Shown piece after piece: positions 9,089 to 19,023 of a stretch of DNA of 64,000 nt (positions within the stretch are counted from its first letter, which is position 1; every line of letters starts with the position of its first letter). The notes below the pieces were generated by a model that was given only the letters and a program-made list of their open reading frames with translations, did no database searches and was not told the DNA's origin. Source of the stretch: Bradyrhizobium erythrophlei (GTDB lineage Bacteria; Pseudomonadota; Alphaproteobacteria; Rhizobiales; Xanthobacteraceae); NCBI RefSeq assembly GCF_900129505.1, contig NZ_LT670818.1, positions 3,038,001 through 3,102,000 on the forward strand, read 5' to 3'. The position numbers and the translations under genes were made by a program.

Positions 9089-10753
9089 TCAGTTGGTCCT
9101 GATATCGACGTCCTTGGTTTCCGGCAGGAAGAAGAAGCCGACGACCGCGGTGATCGATGCGAAGATGATCGGATACCAGAGACCGGCGTAGATATCGCCG
9201 GTCGAAGCCACGATCGCGAACGCGGTGGCCGGCAACAGTCCGCCGAACCAGCCGTTGCCGATGTGGTAGGGCAGCGACATCGAGGTGTAGCGGATCTTGG
9301 TCGGGAACAGTTCGACCAGCATCGCCGCGATCGGTCCGTACACCATGGTGACGAAGATCACCAGGATGAACAGCAGCCCGATGATCGCCGCGACCTGCGG
9401 ACGGAAGATATCGAACGGGTTCGACATCTTGACGATGCCGGCGTCGCCCGCCTTGGGATAGCCGGCAGCGGCCACCGCTGCGGCAACCGCCGGGTTGCCG
9501 GCCTTCGCGTCGGTGTACGGCACTTCCTTGCCATTCACGATCACCTTCACGCCGGAGCCCGCGGGACCATAGGAGGTCGAATACTTGACCGAAGACGATG
9601 CCAGGAACGCGCGGGCGGTGTCACAGGGTGCCGTGAACACGCGGGTGCCGACCGGGTTGAACAGATCGCCGCAACCCGCGGGATCGGCAAACACCTCGAC
9701 TTTACCCGCTTCGATGGCCTTTTCCAGTGCCGGGTTCGCGTTGGACGTGATCATGCGGAAGATCGGGAAGAAGGTCAGCGCCGCGATCAGGCAACCGGCC
9801 AGGATGATCGGCTTGCGGCCGATCTTGTCGGACAGCGCGCCGAACACGATGAAGAAGCCGGTGCCGAACAGCAGCGACCAGGCGATCAGGAGGTTGGCGG
9901 TGTAGCCGTCGACCTTCAGGATCGATTGCAGGAAGAACAGCGCGTAGAACTGGCCGGTGTACCAGACCACGCCCTGACCCATGGTGCCGCCGAGCAGTGC
10001 GAGCAACACGATCTTGGCGTTGCTCCAGTTGGCGAAGGCCTCGGTCAGCGGGGCCTTCGAACTCTTGCCCTCGTCCTTCATCTTCTGGAACACGGGCGAC
10101 TCATTGAGGCGCAGCCGGATCCAGACCGAGATCGCGAGCAGGACGACCGATACCAGGAACGGAATACGCCAGCCCCAGGCGGCGAAGTCGGCTTCGCCGA
10201 CGGCGGTGCGGGTGAACAGGATCACCAGCAGCGACAGGAACAGGCCCAGCGTGGCGGTGGTCTGAATGAACGAGGTATAGTAGCCGCGCTTGCCCTGCGG
10301 CGAATGTTCGGCCACGTAGGTGGCGGCTCCGCCATACTCGCCGCCGAGCGCGAGGCCCTGCGCCAGACGCAACGCGATCAGGATGACCGGCGCGGCAAAG
10401 CCGATGGTCGCGGCGTTCGGCAACAGGCCGACGATGAAGGTCGACAGACCCATGATCAGGATGGTGACGAGGAACGTGTATTTGCGTCCGACGATGTCGC
10501 CGATGCGCCCGAAAACGATAGCGCCGAACGGGCGCACCAGAAAGCCGGCGGCGAAGGCAAGCAGCGCGAAGATATCGCGCGTCCCCGGCGGATAGGCCGA
10601 GAAGAATTGCGCGCCGATAATGCTGGCTAGCGATCCGTAAAGATAGAAATCATACCATTCGAAAACCGTGCCTAGCGATGAAGCGAGAATGACGAACCGT
10701 TCGTCCTTCGTCATTCCGCCTATTCTGGTCGATGTTGCAGCCAATGTGGACAT
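9089..10753 (-). CDS. MFS transporter, metabolite:H+ symporter (MHS) type
   Basis: 554 aa. The start ATG at 10753 has GGGGAG upstream and gives MSTLAATSTRIGGMTKDERFVI. MHS features: GTVFEWYDFYLYGSLA in helix 1, GRIGDIVGRKYT between helices 2 and 3, and GGEYGGAATYVAEHSP in helix 5. It is longer than ProP/KgtP-type carriers because of an insertion of roughly 100 residues (about 335-435, with two Cys) before the last helices. Probably a proton-coupled carrier of an organic acid or osmolyte; the substrate is unknown. Confidence 0.9.
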   Translation of the reverse strand: MSTLAATSTRIGGMTKDERFVILASSLGTVFEWYDFYLYGSLASIIGAQFFSAYPPGTRDIFALLAFAAGFLVRPFGAIVFGRIGDIVGRKYTFLVTILIMGLSTFIVGLLPNAATIGFAAPVILIALRLAQGLALGGEYGGAATYVAEHSPQGKRGYYTSFIQTTATLGLFLSLLVILFTRTAVGEADFAAWGWRIPFLVSVVLLAISVWIRLRLNESPVFQKMKDEGKSSKAPLTEAFANWSNAKIVLLALLGGTMGQGVVWYTGQFYALFFLQSILKVDGYTANLLIAWSLLFGTGFFIVFGALSDKIGRKPIILAGCLIAALTFFPIFRMITSNANPALEKAIEAGKVEVFADPAGCGDLFNPVGTRVFTAPCDTARAFLASSSVKYSTSYGPAGSGVKVIVNGKEVPYTDAKAGNPAVAAAVAAAGYPKAGDAGIVKMSNPFDIFRPQVAAIIGLLFILVIFVTMVYGPIAAMLVELFPTKIRYTSMSLPYHIGNGWFGGLLPATAFAIVASTGDIYAGLWYPIIFASITAVVGFFFLPETKDVDIRTN

Positions 10754-11120
10754 TTTGATTCGCTCCCCGAGATCGTTGATGCAAAGTTCGCCCACCCGCC
10801 GAACTAAGCCGGATTAGTTATGGGTCTCGTGCTAAGGTAACATCGGCGTGAAACCTCACCCAATAAGACTTTTGGCCCTTCGCACTTCTATCTCTGAGAC
10901 GGTGACATTCCGGACGCACCTTGGGAGTCGTTCGCGCGGGGCGCGCGCGGATCGTATTGCGACGCACAAATCGCGCGGATTAACTGCGTTGCGGCGTGGC
11001 ATAATTGTGCGCTTGCATGCCAGCCCCCATCGGGGGACAATTGACAACACAAGAAAAAATTCGCCTGACAGGCCAATCGGTAGGATCACAGGTTTGTCGC
11101 AACCCTCTTGCAAGAAATAA
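10754..11120. promoter_or_regulatory. Divergent intergenic region
   Basis: 367 bases between the divergent transporter and response-regulator genes, with no convincing coding frame. It must carry both promoters, but I cannot pick out clear sigma70 boxes. The part near 11040-11120 is noticeably more A-rich. Confidence 0.5.
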
Positions 11121-11798
11121 ATGACCTCCGTCGCCACCACGCATCTCGTCATTGCCGATGACCATCCGCTGTTTCGCGACGCCTTGCGACAGGCGGTCGC
11201 CAGCGTCGTCACTCAGGCGAAGATCGATGAAGCGGGGTCGTTCGAGGATCTGACCTCGCTGCTCGAGCAGGATTCCGATGTCGATTTGATCCTGCTTGAT
11301 CTGACCATGCCGGGGATTTCGGGATTCTCCGGGCTGATCTATCTGCGCGCGCAGTATCCGGCGATCCCGGTGGTGATCGTGTCGGCCAGCGACGATGCCG
11401 GTACCATCCGCCGGTCGCTGGATTTCGGCGCCTCGGGGTTCATTCCCAAGCGATTCGGGGTCGATACGCTGCGCGACGCGATCGTGAAGGTGATGGATGG
11501 CGACGTCTGGATACCCCCGGATACCGATCTTTCCGCTGCGACCGATCCGGACATGACGCGCCTGCGCGACCGGCTGGTGACGCTGACCCCGCAGCAGGTA
11601 AGGGTGCTGATGATGCTGTCGGAGGGGTTGCTCAACAAGCAGATCGCCTACGAGCTTGGCGTGTCGGAGGCGACCATCAAGGCCCATGTATCGGCGATCC
11701 TGCAGAAGCTCGGGGTCGAGAGCCGGACGCAGGCGGTGATCGCCGCGGCGAAAATCGCCGGCGGCCAGTGGCGGCAGGGCACGCCGTCGGCGCAATAG
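11121..11798 (+). CDS. NarL/LuxR-family response regulator
   Basis: 225 aa. An N-terminal receiver domain has the acidic pair in VIADDHPLFRDAL, the phospho-acceptor D60 in LILLDLTMPG, and the conserved Lys in IPKRFG. A C-terminal LuxR-type HTH follows (LTPQQVRVLMMLSEGLLNKQIAYELGVSEATIKAHVSAIL). The symporter-sensor kinase gene lies 0.7 kb downstream on the other strand, and pairs of this type are common in this family, so the two are a plausible two-component system. Confidence 0.94.
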   Translation: MTSVATTHLVIADDHPLFRDALRQAVASVVTQAKIDEAGSFEDLTSLLEQDSDVDLILLDLTMPGISGFSGLIYLRAQYPAIPVVIVSASDDAGTIRRSLDFGASGFIPKRFGVDTLRDAIVKVMDGDVWIPPDTDLSAATDPDMTRLRDRLVTLTPQQVRVLMMLSEGLLNKQIAYELGVSEATIKAHVSAILQKLGVESRTQAVIAAAKIAGGQWRQGTPSAQ

Positions 11799-11812
11799 CG
11801 AAGAACTCGCCG

Positions 11813-12487
11813 ATGTTGCCAGGATCAGGGAAGGCGCTGCTGTTCGACATCGACGGCACCCTCGCCGACACCGATGCGCTTCATCTGGAAGCATTCAATC
11901 AGGTCCTTGGTCCCCGTGGTCAGGTTTTTGACCACGCCCGCTTCACCCGGGAGCTTCAGGGCTTTTCCAATGCCTCTATCGGCGCGCGATTTCTGGCGGG
12001 GGAACCGCCAGCGCGGAAAGCGGCTATCATTGGCGAAAAGGAAGCAGCCTTCCGCAAGCTCATTGCCGGGAAGATTCAGCCGGTGCCCGGTTTGATGCCG
12101 CTATTGGCTCTCGCGGATCGCGCAGGCATCCCCATGGTGGCTGTCACCAACGCGCCCCGGCTGAATGCCGAAATGCTGCTCTCCGGGCTGGGGATCATGC
12201 ATCGCTTCACGGCTCTCGTCATCGGCGACGAGCTTGCGCACGGCAAGTCACATCCCATGCCATATCTGGAGGGATTGCGCGCGGTGAATGCGGCAGCGAA
12301 TTTGTCACTCGCCTTCGAAGATTCTCGCTCCGGCGTCCAGTCCGCCTCCGCTGCGGGCATTGCGACCATCGGCATACGTACGAGCCTTGGCCATGCCGAC
12401 ATGGTCGCCGCAGGCGCTGCCATGACGGCCAAAACCTTCGACGACCCGGAACTGGTGAAACTGGTCGGAACGACAATGAATTGGTGA
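11813..12487 (+). CDS. HAD-superfamily hydrolase (phosphatase, beta-PGM/Gph-like)
   Basis: 224 aa. Motif I is LLFDIDGTLADTDALH with the nucleophile Asp and acid/base Asp, motif II is VAVTNAPR, motif III Lys is in GKSHPMPYLEG, and motif IV is LAFEDSRSGVQSASAAG. An alpha-helical cap lies between motifs I and II. This is a class IA cap phosphatase acting on a small phosphorylated sugar or glycolate; the substrate is not defined. The ATG is 15 bases after the response-regulator stop, so the two may be co-transcribed. Confidence 0.92.
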   Translation: MLPGSGKALLFDIDGTLADTDALHLEAFNQVLGPRGQVFDHARFTRELQGFSNASIGARFLAGEPPARKAAIIGEKEAAFRKLIAGKIQPVPGLMPLLALADRAGIPMVAVTNAPRLNAEMLLSGLGIMHRFTALVIGDELAHGKSHPMPYLEGLRAVNAAANLSLAFEDSRSGVQSASAAGIATIGIRTSLGHADMVAAGAAMTAKTFDDPELVKLVGTTMNW

Positions 12488-12542
12488 CGGGCCATCGCGA
12501 ACTGGCCTGTCGCGCTTTTCACGTGGGCAAGCCGCGCTGCCT

Positions 12543-15500
12543 CTACTCCGCAGCCACCATCTGCTGCGTGCGCCACTGACCCAATAGAGCCCTGAGCGAG
12601 GCCGGTTTCACCGGCTTGTTGAGCACCGCGATATTCTCGTCGCGGGCCGCCGCCCGCACATGCGGGCTGCGGTCGGCGGTGATCAGGATCGCCGGAATGT
12701 TCTCGCCGAAGCGGCGGCGAATGTCCCGGATCGCGGCGACGCCGTTGCCGCGATCGAGATGATAGTCGACCAGAAGCCCGGTAACCGGCCGGCCGGCGGC
12801 CTCGATCGCCTCGATGGCGGCATCCGGATCGGCCACCGCGATGACCTCGGCGTTCCAGGCCTTCAGCAGCGTTCGCATGCCGTCCAGGATCGCCGCGTCG
12901 TTCTCGATGCAAACGATCAGGGAGCCGCTCATCGGCGTCCGGGAGAGGGGTGTCGCGGTGGTGACGGCCGCGGTGTAGTTGATCGCCTTCGCGGTGGGCA
13001 CCATCACCGAGAACACCGAGCCGCCGCGGCTGGTGGCCTCGAGCGCGATGCCGTGGTTGAGCACGCGTGCGAGGCGTTCGACGATCGACAGGCCGAGCCC
13101 AAGGCCGCGCGCGATCCGCGCGCCCTGCTCCAGCCGGTGAAACTCCTTGAAGATCTCGCCGCGCTTGAGGACGGGGATGCCGACGCCGGTGTCGTAGACG
13201 CCGATCTGCAGGCTCTGGCCGTGACGGCGGCAACCAATCAGCACGCGGCCGCGCGGCGTATATTTGATGGCGTTGGAAATCAGGTTTTGCAACAGCCGCC
13301 GCAGCATCAGTCGATCGGATTCCACCGGCAGCGAGCAGGGCACGAAGGTCAGCTTCAGTCTCTTGGCGCGCGCGATCGGCGCAAATTCGATTTCCAGCGA
13401 GCGCATCAGGTCGCTCATCTTGAAGCTCGTGATCGACGGCGTCATGGCCCCTGCGTCCAGCCGCGATATGTCCAGAAGCGCGCCGAGGATTTCCTCGATC
13501 GCCTCCAGTGAATCGTCGATGTTTTCGACCAGCCGGGAATCCTCGCCGCCGGCCTGGCGTTCGACCAGGCTCGTGACATAGAGCCGCGCGGCGTTCAGCG
13601 GCTGCAGGATGTCGTGGCTGGCGGCGGCGAGGAACCGTGTCTTGGAAATGTTGGCGTCCTCGGCGGTGCTCTTGGCCAGTGCCAGTTCGGAATTCAGCCG
13701 CGTGAGTTCCTCGGTACGGTCGCGCACCCGTTTTTCCAGGGTGGCGTTGGCGCGCTCCAGCGCTTCGGCCGCCTCGAAGGAAGGCGTGACGTCGGAGAAG
13801 GTGATGACCAGTCCGCCGCCGGGCATCCGGTTGGAGCGCACCTCGATCACCAGGTGACGGTCGGGCAGGCGTTCCAGATAGGGCTCGCCTTCGGTGGTAT
13901 AGGCGGAAAGGCGCTTTTCCAGCAACGCGTCGTGGTCGGTATCGCCGAAGCCCGGCGGACTGATCGCTCCCATGAATTCGAGGATTTCCCGGAGCGGAAT
14001 CCCGATCTGGACGAGGTGCAGGGGAAGGCCGAGAATCTCGGCGAACTGCCGGTTCGAGCAGATCAGCTGCAGATCCGCGTCGAACACGGCGATGCCCTGC
14101 CGCACGTGGTTCAGCGCGGTCTGCAATATCTCGCGGTTGAAGTGGAGCGCGGCGTGGGAATCGTCGAGCAGTTTCAGCGCGGCCTTCGCCGAAACGGTGC
14201 GCTTGCGCAGCAACAGCGACATCACCAGGCGCGAGGATGCCGCGCCGATCGAGGAGGCGATCAGATGTTCGGCGTGCTGCAGCAGCTCGAAATCGGCCGG
14301 CGCGGCGGGATCGAGTCGCGCATCGCGGGTGACCGCGAAAGCTTCGAACGAATGAAGGGCGCGATCGGGGCCGAGATATTGCGACACCGTGCTCTGGATG
14401 TCCTGCACCGTCACGGTGGTACGCCAGCGCCGGAATGTCGGCGTCATCGGCGCCCGCGCGCTCGGCACGAACAGGTCGGCCTGCACGCGCTCGATCGAGG
14501 ACGGCTGGCGCGCCAGCGACAGCGCCACATAGGTCAGGACGTTGAGCGCGAGCGACCACAGGACGCCGTGCAGCAGCGGCGGCAGATCGGCGCCGAACAG
14601 GGCTTGCGGACGCAGCGCCTCGATGCCTAGCGGGCCGTGCTGCAGCATCAGGAGCCCGGCGGTATTGCCTTCGAGGAAGCTCGGCAGAAACAGCGTGTAG
14701 ACCCAAGCGGCGCCGCCGACCAGCATGCCGCCGATGGCGCCGCGCGCGGTTGCGCGGCGCCAGAACAGGCCGCCGAAAAACGCCGGCGCGAGCTGCGCGA
14801 TGGCGGCAAAGGACAGCAGCCCGATCGCCGCGAGCTGGGTGTTGCCGAGCGCGCGATAATAGAGATACGCCATCGCCATGATGCCGAAAATCGCAAAGCG
14901 GCGCACCTTGAGCAGGAAGTCGCCGAAATCCGTCTGGCGCGCGGCCGATTGCGGACCGCGCTTCAGCACCAGCGGCACGATGATGTCGTTGGAGACCATG
15001 ATCGAGAGCGCCACGCATTCCACGATCACCATCGCGGTTGCCGCCGACAGGCCGCCGACGAAGACGCCGACGCTGAGCAGCGGAGCATTTCCCTCCATCG
15101 GCAGAGCCAGCACGAACATGTCGCTGTCTACCGCACCGAACGGGAACATGATGAGGCCGGCGAGCGCGATCGGAATCACGAACAGATTGATGGCGACCAA
15201 ATAGAACGGAAACAGCCAGCGGGCGCGGCCGACCTCGGCATCGGTGGAATTCTCCACCACGCTGACGTGGAACTGGCGCGGCAGCAGCATGATCGCGCAG
15301 AACGACAGCAGCACCATGGTGAGGAAGTTGCCGATCGACGGCGCGTAGTCGATGGCGCGCACCGCCTCCGGCGTCTTCATCGCGCGTTCGATCAGTTCGT
15401 GAGGGCTGAACATCCAGAACGTGACGAAGGCGCCGGCCGCGATAAAGGCCACCAGCTTGATGATGGATTCCGTGGCGACCGCCAGCATCAGGCCGTGCTG

Positions 15501-16058
15501 GTGTTCGGTCGCGTCGCTCTGGCGGGTGCCGAACAGCACCGCGAAAGCCGCCATCGCCAGCGTGACCATCAGCGCGATGTCGCCGATGATCGGAATGCGG
15601 GAAAACGCCTGGTCCTCGCTCAGGATGGTTTCAAGCGAGGAGGCCACCGCCTTGAGCTGCAGCGCGATATAGGGAACCGAGCCGATGATCGCGATCAGCG
15701 CGACGGTTGCGGCAACCGCCTGGCTCTTGCCGTAGCGGGCGGCGATGAAATCGGCGATCGAGGTGATGTTCTGCGATTTCGCGAGCTGGATCACGCGGCG
15801 CAGCAGCGGCGTGCACAGCCCGATCATCAGGACCGGGCCGATATAGATCGCGAGAAAATCCACGCTGGTGCGGGTGGCGAACCCGACCGAGCCGAAGAAC
15901 GTCCAGGAGGTGCAATAGATCGCCAGCGACAGCGGATAGATCAGCGCGCTGGCACGGCCGCGCTGCGTCGGCGACAGGCGGTCGCCATAGCTCGCCACCA
16001 GAAACAGGAACCCGATGTAGCCGAAGGCGGCTGCGATCACGCCCCAGTCGTGCAGCAT
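12543..16058 (-). CDS. Sodium:solute symporter-like sensor hybrid histidine kinase
   Basis: 1171 aa. Residues 1 to about 510 are a multi-helix SSF-type transporter domain (LIYPLSLAIYCTSWTFFGSV, FWRRATARGAIGGMLVGG). A PAS region follows at about 640-760 (GIAVFDADLQLICSNRQFAEI), then a histidine kinase with the H-box AAASHDILQPLNAARL (His near 814), ATPase motifs (LISNAIKYTP, IGVYDTGVGIP, GLGLGLSIVERL), and a C-terminal receiver with Asp near 1096 (VTGLLVDYHLD). It resembles the CbrA/PutP-kinase class that couples nutrient uptake or sensing to phosphorelay. A likely partner is the NarL-type regulator at 11121. Confidence 0.95.
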   Translation of the reverse strand: MLHDWGVIAAAFGYIGFLFLVASYGDRLSPTQRGRASALIYPLSLAIYCTSWTFFGSVGFATRTSVDFLAIYIGPVLMIGLCTPLLRRVIQLAKSQNITSIADFIAARYGKSQAVAATVALIAIIGSVPYIALQLKAVASSLETILSEDQAFSRIPIIGDIALMVTLAMAAFAVLFGTRQSDATEHQHGLMLAVATESIIKLVAFIAAGAFVTFWMFSPHELIERAMKTPEAVRAIDYAPSIGNFLTMVLLSFCAIMLLPRQFHVSVVENSTDAEVGRARWLFPFYLVAINLFVIPIALAGLIMFPFGAVDSDMFVLALPMEGNAPLLSVGVFVGGLSAATAMVIVECVALSIMVSNDIIVPLVLKRGPQSAARQTDFGDFLLKVRRFAIFGIMAMAYLYYRALGNTQLAAIGLLSFAAIAQLAPAFFGGLFWRRATARGAIGGMLVGGAAWVYTLFLPSFLEGNTAGLLMLQHGPLGIEALRPQALFGADLPPLLHGVLWSLALNVLTYVALSLARQPSSIERVQADLFVPSARAPMTPTFRRWRTTVTVQDIQSTVSQYLGPDRALHSFEAFAVTRDARLDPAAPADFELLQHAEHLIASSIGAASSRLVMSLLLRKRTVSAKAALKLLDDSHAALHFNREILQTALNHVRQGIAVFDADLQLICSNRQFAEILGLPLHLVQIGIPLREILEFMGAISPPGFGDTDHDALLEKRLSAYTTEGEPYLERLPDRHLVIEVRSNRMPGGGLVITFSDVTPSFEAAEALERANATLEKRVRDRTEELTRLNSELALAKSTAEDANISKTRFLAAASHDILQPLNAARLYVTSLVERQAGGEDSRLVENIDDSLEAIEEILGALLDISRLDAGAMTPSITSFKMSDLMRSLEIEFAPIARAKRLKLTFVPCSLPVESDRLMLRRLLQNLISNAIKYTPRGRVLIGCRRHGQSLQIGVYDTGVGIPVLKRGEIFKEFHRLEQGARIARGLGLGLSIVERLARVLNHGIALEATSRGGSVFSVMVPTAKAINYTAAVTTATPLSRTPMSGSLIVCIENDAAILDGMRTLLKAWNAEVIAVADPDAAIEAIEAAGRPVTGLLVDYHLDRGNGVAAIRDIRRRFGENIPAILITADRSPHVRAAARDENIAVLNKPVKPASLRALLGQWRTQQMVAAE

Positions 16059-16211
16059 CGCTGCTTGCTCCCTGTACGTTCCGCGCGCGATTTGCCCGCG
16101 CTGCCGCGGACGACCGACGTCGCCAGGGAAGTATAGCCGGAATAAATTGGCAAAGCACGACGCTTCGCCGGGCCAGGAAGCGGGATTTTGCTCCAGCAGC
16201 GAAGGTTAACG

Positions 16212-17441
16212 TTATTCGGCGGCCAGCGACTTTTCCTGCAGCGGCAGGCCGAGACGTTCCCAGACCTGCAGCAGCGCTTCCGCGAGCTGATCGATCAGCG
16301 CGTCGTCATGATAGGGCGAGGGCGTGATCCGCAGCCGCTCGGTGCCCTTGGCGACCGTCGGATAGTTGATCGGCTGGATGTAGATATTGTGCTCTTCCAG
16401 CAGGATGTCGCAGGCCCGCTTGCAGGCTTCGGGATTGCCGACGAACAGCGGCACGATATGGGTGTCGTTCGACATCACCGGCAGGCCGGCGGCATTGAGG
16501 ATCGCCTTGAGCCGGGCGGCGCGGTCCTGATGGCGCTCGCGCTCCCAGCTCGAGGTCTTGAGATGCCGGATCGCCGCCGTTGCCGCGGAACAGATCGCCG
16601 GTGGCAGCGAGGTGGTGAAGATGAAGCCGGGGGCATAGGAGCGCACGGCGTCGATGATGTCGCTGCTTGCGGCGATATAGCCGCCGAGGCAGCCGAACGC
16701 CTTGGCCAGCGTGCCTTCCAGGACATCGATCCGGTGCATGACGCCGTCGCGTTCGGCGATGCCGCCGCCGCGCGGGCCGTACATGCCGACCGCATGAACC
16801 TCGTCGACATAGGTCATGGCGTTATAGCGTTCGGCGAGATCGCAGATCCTGGCCAGCGGCGCGACGTCGCCGTCCATCGAATAGAGGCTCTCGCAGACGA
16901 TCAGCTTCGGCCGGTCGGGGCCGGCGGCGCGCAGCAATTCCTCCAGATGGGCGGTGTCATTGTGGCGGAACACCTGGCGCTCGCAGCCGGACTGACGAAT
17001 GCCCTCGATCATCGAATTGTGGTTGAGCTCGTCCGACAGGATCAGGCAATTGGGGATCAACTTGGCCATGGTTGCGATGCCGGTCTGGTTCGAGACGTAG
17101 CCCGAGGTGAACAGCAGCGCCGCTTCCTTGCCGTGCAGATCGGCCAATTCGGCCTCGAGCTGCACCAGCGGGTGATGGGTGCCGGCGATGTTGCGGGTGC
17201 CGCCGGCGCCGGTACCGACCCGGGTGGCGGTTTCCACCATGGCGCCGACCACTTTCGGGTGCTGCCCCATCCCGAGATAGTCGTTGGAGCACCAGATCAC
17301 GACATTGCGCGGGCCCTTCGGGGAGTGCCACACCGCGTGCGGGAAGCGACCGGCGATGCGCTCGAGGTCGGCGAAAACCCGGTAGCGCCGCTCGTCATGC
17401 AGGCGGTTGAGGGCGGCACTGAAGAACTGGCTATAATCCAT
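16212..17441 (-). CDS. hemA: 5-aminolevulinate synthase
   Basis: 409 aa from ATG at 17441 ([11 protein letters not shown]). Makes 5-aminolevulinate from glycine and succinyl-CoA, the entry to heme in alphaproteobacteria. Landmarks: [64 protein letters not shown] and the PLP-binding K247 in GTLAKAFGC. The length fits the family. A perfect FixK/FNR box lies 155 bases upstream, suggesting control by oxygen. Confidence 0.97.
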   Translation of the reverse strand: MDYSQFFSAALNRLHDERRYRVFADLERIAGRFPHAVWHSPKGPRNVVIWCSNDYLGMGQHPKVVGAMVETATRVGTGAGGTRNIAGTHHPLVQLEAELADLHGKEAALLFTSGYVSNQTGIATMAKLIPNCLILSDELNHNSMIEGIRQSGCERQVFRHNDTAHLEELLRAAGPDRPKLIVCESLYSMDGDVAPLARICDLAERYNAMTYVDEVHAVGMYGPRGGGIAERDGVMHRIDVLEGTLAKAFGCLGGYIAASSDIIDAVRSYAPGFIFTTSLPPAICSAATAAIRHLKTSSWERERHQDRAARLKAILNAAGLPVMSNDTHIVPLFVGNPEACKRACDILLEEHNIYIQPINYPTVAKGTERLRITPSPYHDDALIDQLAEALLQVWERLGLPLQEKSLAAE

Positions 17442-17595
17442 CGCAAAACTGCCTGTCAGTGAAGCTGGGGCCGGGCGGCCGGCCCACGAGATAGCTGCCT
17501 TTTTAAAGCGTTTCCGGCTTTGCTGTCGAGCCGGAATCGGATCGTCGGAAACCTTATATGTGACGGGCCGGGTTGCATCGCACGCGGGCTGAATC

Positions 17596-17609
17596 TTGAT
17601 CCTGATCAA
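17596..17609. promoter_or_regulatory. FixK/FNR-type binding site upstream of hemA
   Basis: TTGATCCTGATCAA is a perfect palindromic match to the FixK/FNR consensus TTGAT-N4-ATCAA. It lies 155 bases before the hemA start on the same intergenic stretch. FixLJ/FixK control of hemA under low oxygen is known in Bradyrhizobium, so activation of hemA is the likely role. Confidence 0.85.
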
Positions 17610-17759
17610 TACGCTGTGAGTCGGAACGGACCGGCATTGCAGATAGGATATCGCTCCGGATTAGCCGGCAGACAATGGCTACGCGGCGCCGAATCGTGCA
17701 CATTCGAAACTGCAAATATCCTGAAAAAGGCTTCGGTCGGCAGAGCTGGGTCTACAGGC

Positions 17760-18848
17760 TCACGTGGTCCTGAAGTGTAGCACGCCGTCGGCTTCCTCTG
17801 CCGTCAGGCGGCCTTCGACCAGCATGTAATTGACATGGGCGATCAATTCGCCGGCGGCGAAGCCCATCTGATGCACGTCGAGCACGTGCTTGTGGAACAC
17901 CACCGGCACCAGTTCCTTCGACGTCTGCGGCGTTTCCCGGCAGGCCTCGGCGATCAACCGGCAGCGGTCCTCATGGTGATCGGCCAGTTGCTTGATGCGC
18001 GTCTTGAGGCCGTAGAACGGTACGCCGTGGCCGGGCAGCACGATGACGTCATAAGGTAACGTCGTGGTCAGGCTTGCCAGCGACGCCAGATATTCGCCGA
18101 GCGAATTCTGGTCGGGCTCGACCGCCCAGACGCTGACATTGGGCGAGATCTTGCTCAGCACCTGGTCGGCGGACAGGAACAGCTTGTCGGCGGCGCAATA
18201 CAGCATCACCTGGTCCAGCGCATGGCCGCCGCCCGTGATCACCTTGAAGCGCCGCGTGCCGATGGAAATTTCGTCGCCATGCGAAATGCGCCGGTAGGAT
18301 GGCGGCAGGATCGACACCCGCTTCAAATAATCCTGGCCGCGGCCGAGCAGCTTGTCGGTCAGGTTCTCGTCCATGCCGTGGCGCCGGAAGAACAGCCGCT
18401 GCGCCATCTTCCGCTCTTCGGTGCCGCGGTTCTGATGATAGACCGACTGCAGATATTCCACCTGCGACATATAGAGCGGGCAGTTGAACCGCTCGACGAT
18501 CCACCCGGCGAGGCCGACGTGATCGGGATGCGAGTGGGTCACGATCAGCCGCGTGACCTTGACATGGCTGAGAGGGCCCTCGAACAGCGCGGTCCACGCC
18601 GCGATCGTTTCCTCGTTGCCGAAGCCGGAATCCACCATCGCCCAGCCGTCGCCGTCGGCGAGCAGATAGATGTTTACATGGTTGAGGCGGAACGGCAGCT
18701 TGAGCCGGACCCACAAAACCCCCGGCATCACCTCGACGACCTGGTCCTCGCCGGGATGATTCTCCCAGGGGTACCGCAGCGCCTCGGCCGAGGACTGAAC
18801 CGTGTCTGTTTTCGAATGCATGGCTTTCGCGTCGCAATGATTTGACAT
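17760..18848 (-). CDS. Metallo-beta-lactamase-fold hydrolase
   Basis: 362 aa from ATG at 18848; a second ATG at 18821 is equally possible because neither has a strong ribosome site. The zinc motif HxHxDH is THSHPDHVG, with further ligands in TGGGHALDQVMLY and in LPGHGVPFYG. Layout resembles the glyoxalase II-like MBL proteins that include a C-terminal winged-helix-like segment (LVEGRLTAEEADGVLHF). The substrate, possibly a thioester or lactone, is unknown. Confidence 0.88.
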   Translation of the reverse strand: MSNHCDAKAMHSKTDTVQSSAEALRYPWENHPGEDQVVEVMPGVLWVRLKLPFRLNHVNIYLLADGDGWAMVDSGFGNEETIAAWTALFEGPLSHVKVTRLIVTHSHPDHVGLAGWIVERFNCPLYMSQVEYLQSVYHQNRGTEERKMAQRLFFRRHGMDENLTDKLLGRGQDYLKRVSILPPSYRRISHGDEISIGTRRFKVITGGGHALDQVMLYCAADKLFLSADQVLSKISPNVSVWAVEPDQNSLGEYLASLASLTTTLPYDVIVLPGHGVPFYGLKTRIKQLADHHEDRCRLIAEACRETPQTSKELVPVVFHKHVLDVHQMGFAAGELIAHVNYMLVEGRLTAEEADGVLHFRTT

Positions 18849-18932
18849 CGGCTTAGCCGCACAAACGCCGCAGCGCCAGCCGAAAAAACAGATGCGGCTT
18901 TGGGCAAAACACATGGGTGCTTGAATTAGGCC

Positions 18933-19018
18933 GTCATTCCCGGGTCATGCCAACGGGCTCGGCCCGATCACGGGCTCCGCGTGGAACTACGATGCGCAAT
19001 TGCGCATCGGGGAATGAC
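18933..19018. repeat. Palindromic intergenic repeat element
   Basis: The 86-base stretch is bounded by inverted ends GTCATTCCC (18933-18941) and GGGAATGAC (19010-19018). It contains a perfect 20-bp palindrome, CGATGCGCAATTGCGCATCG, at 18990-19009. Elements with these ends are scattered between genes in Bradyrhizobium-like genomes. It sits between the chemoreceptor and MBL genes. Confidence 0.75.
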
Positions 19019-19023
19019 TGCGG

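Noticed and set aside
12076..15018. Minus-strand frame of 980 codons
   Set aside because: Out-of-frame shadow of the hybrid kinase running on through the HAD gene.
14637..16136. Long plus-strand frame of 499 codons opposite the sensor kinase
   Set aside because: Arg/Gln/His-rich shadow of a GC-rich gene; the minus frame has full SSF and kinase motifs.
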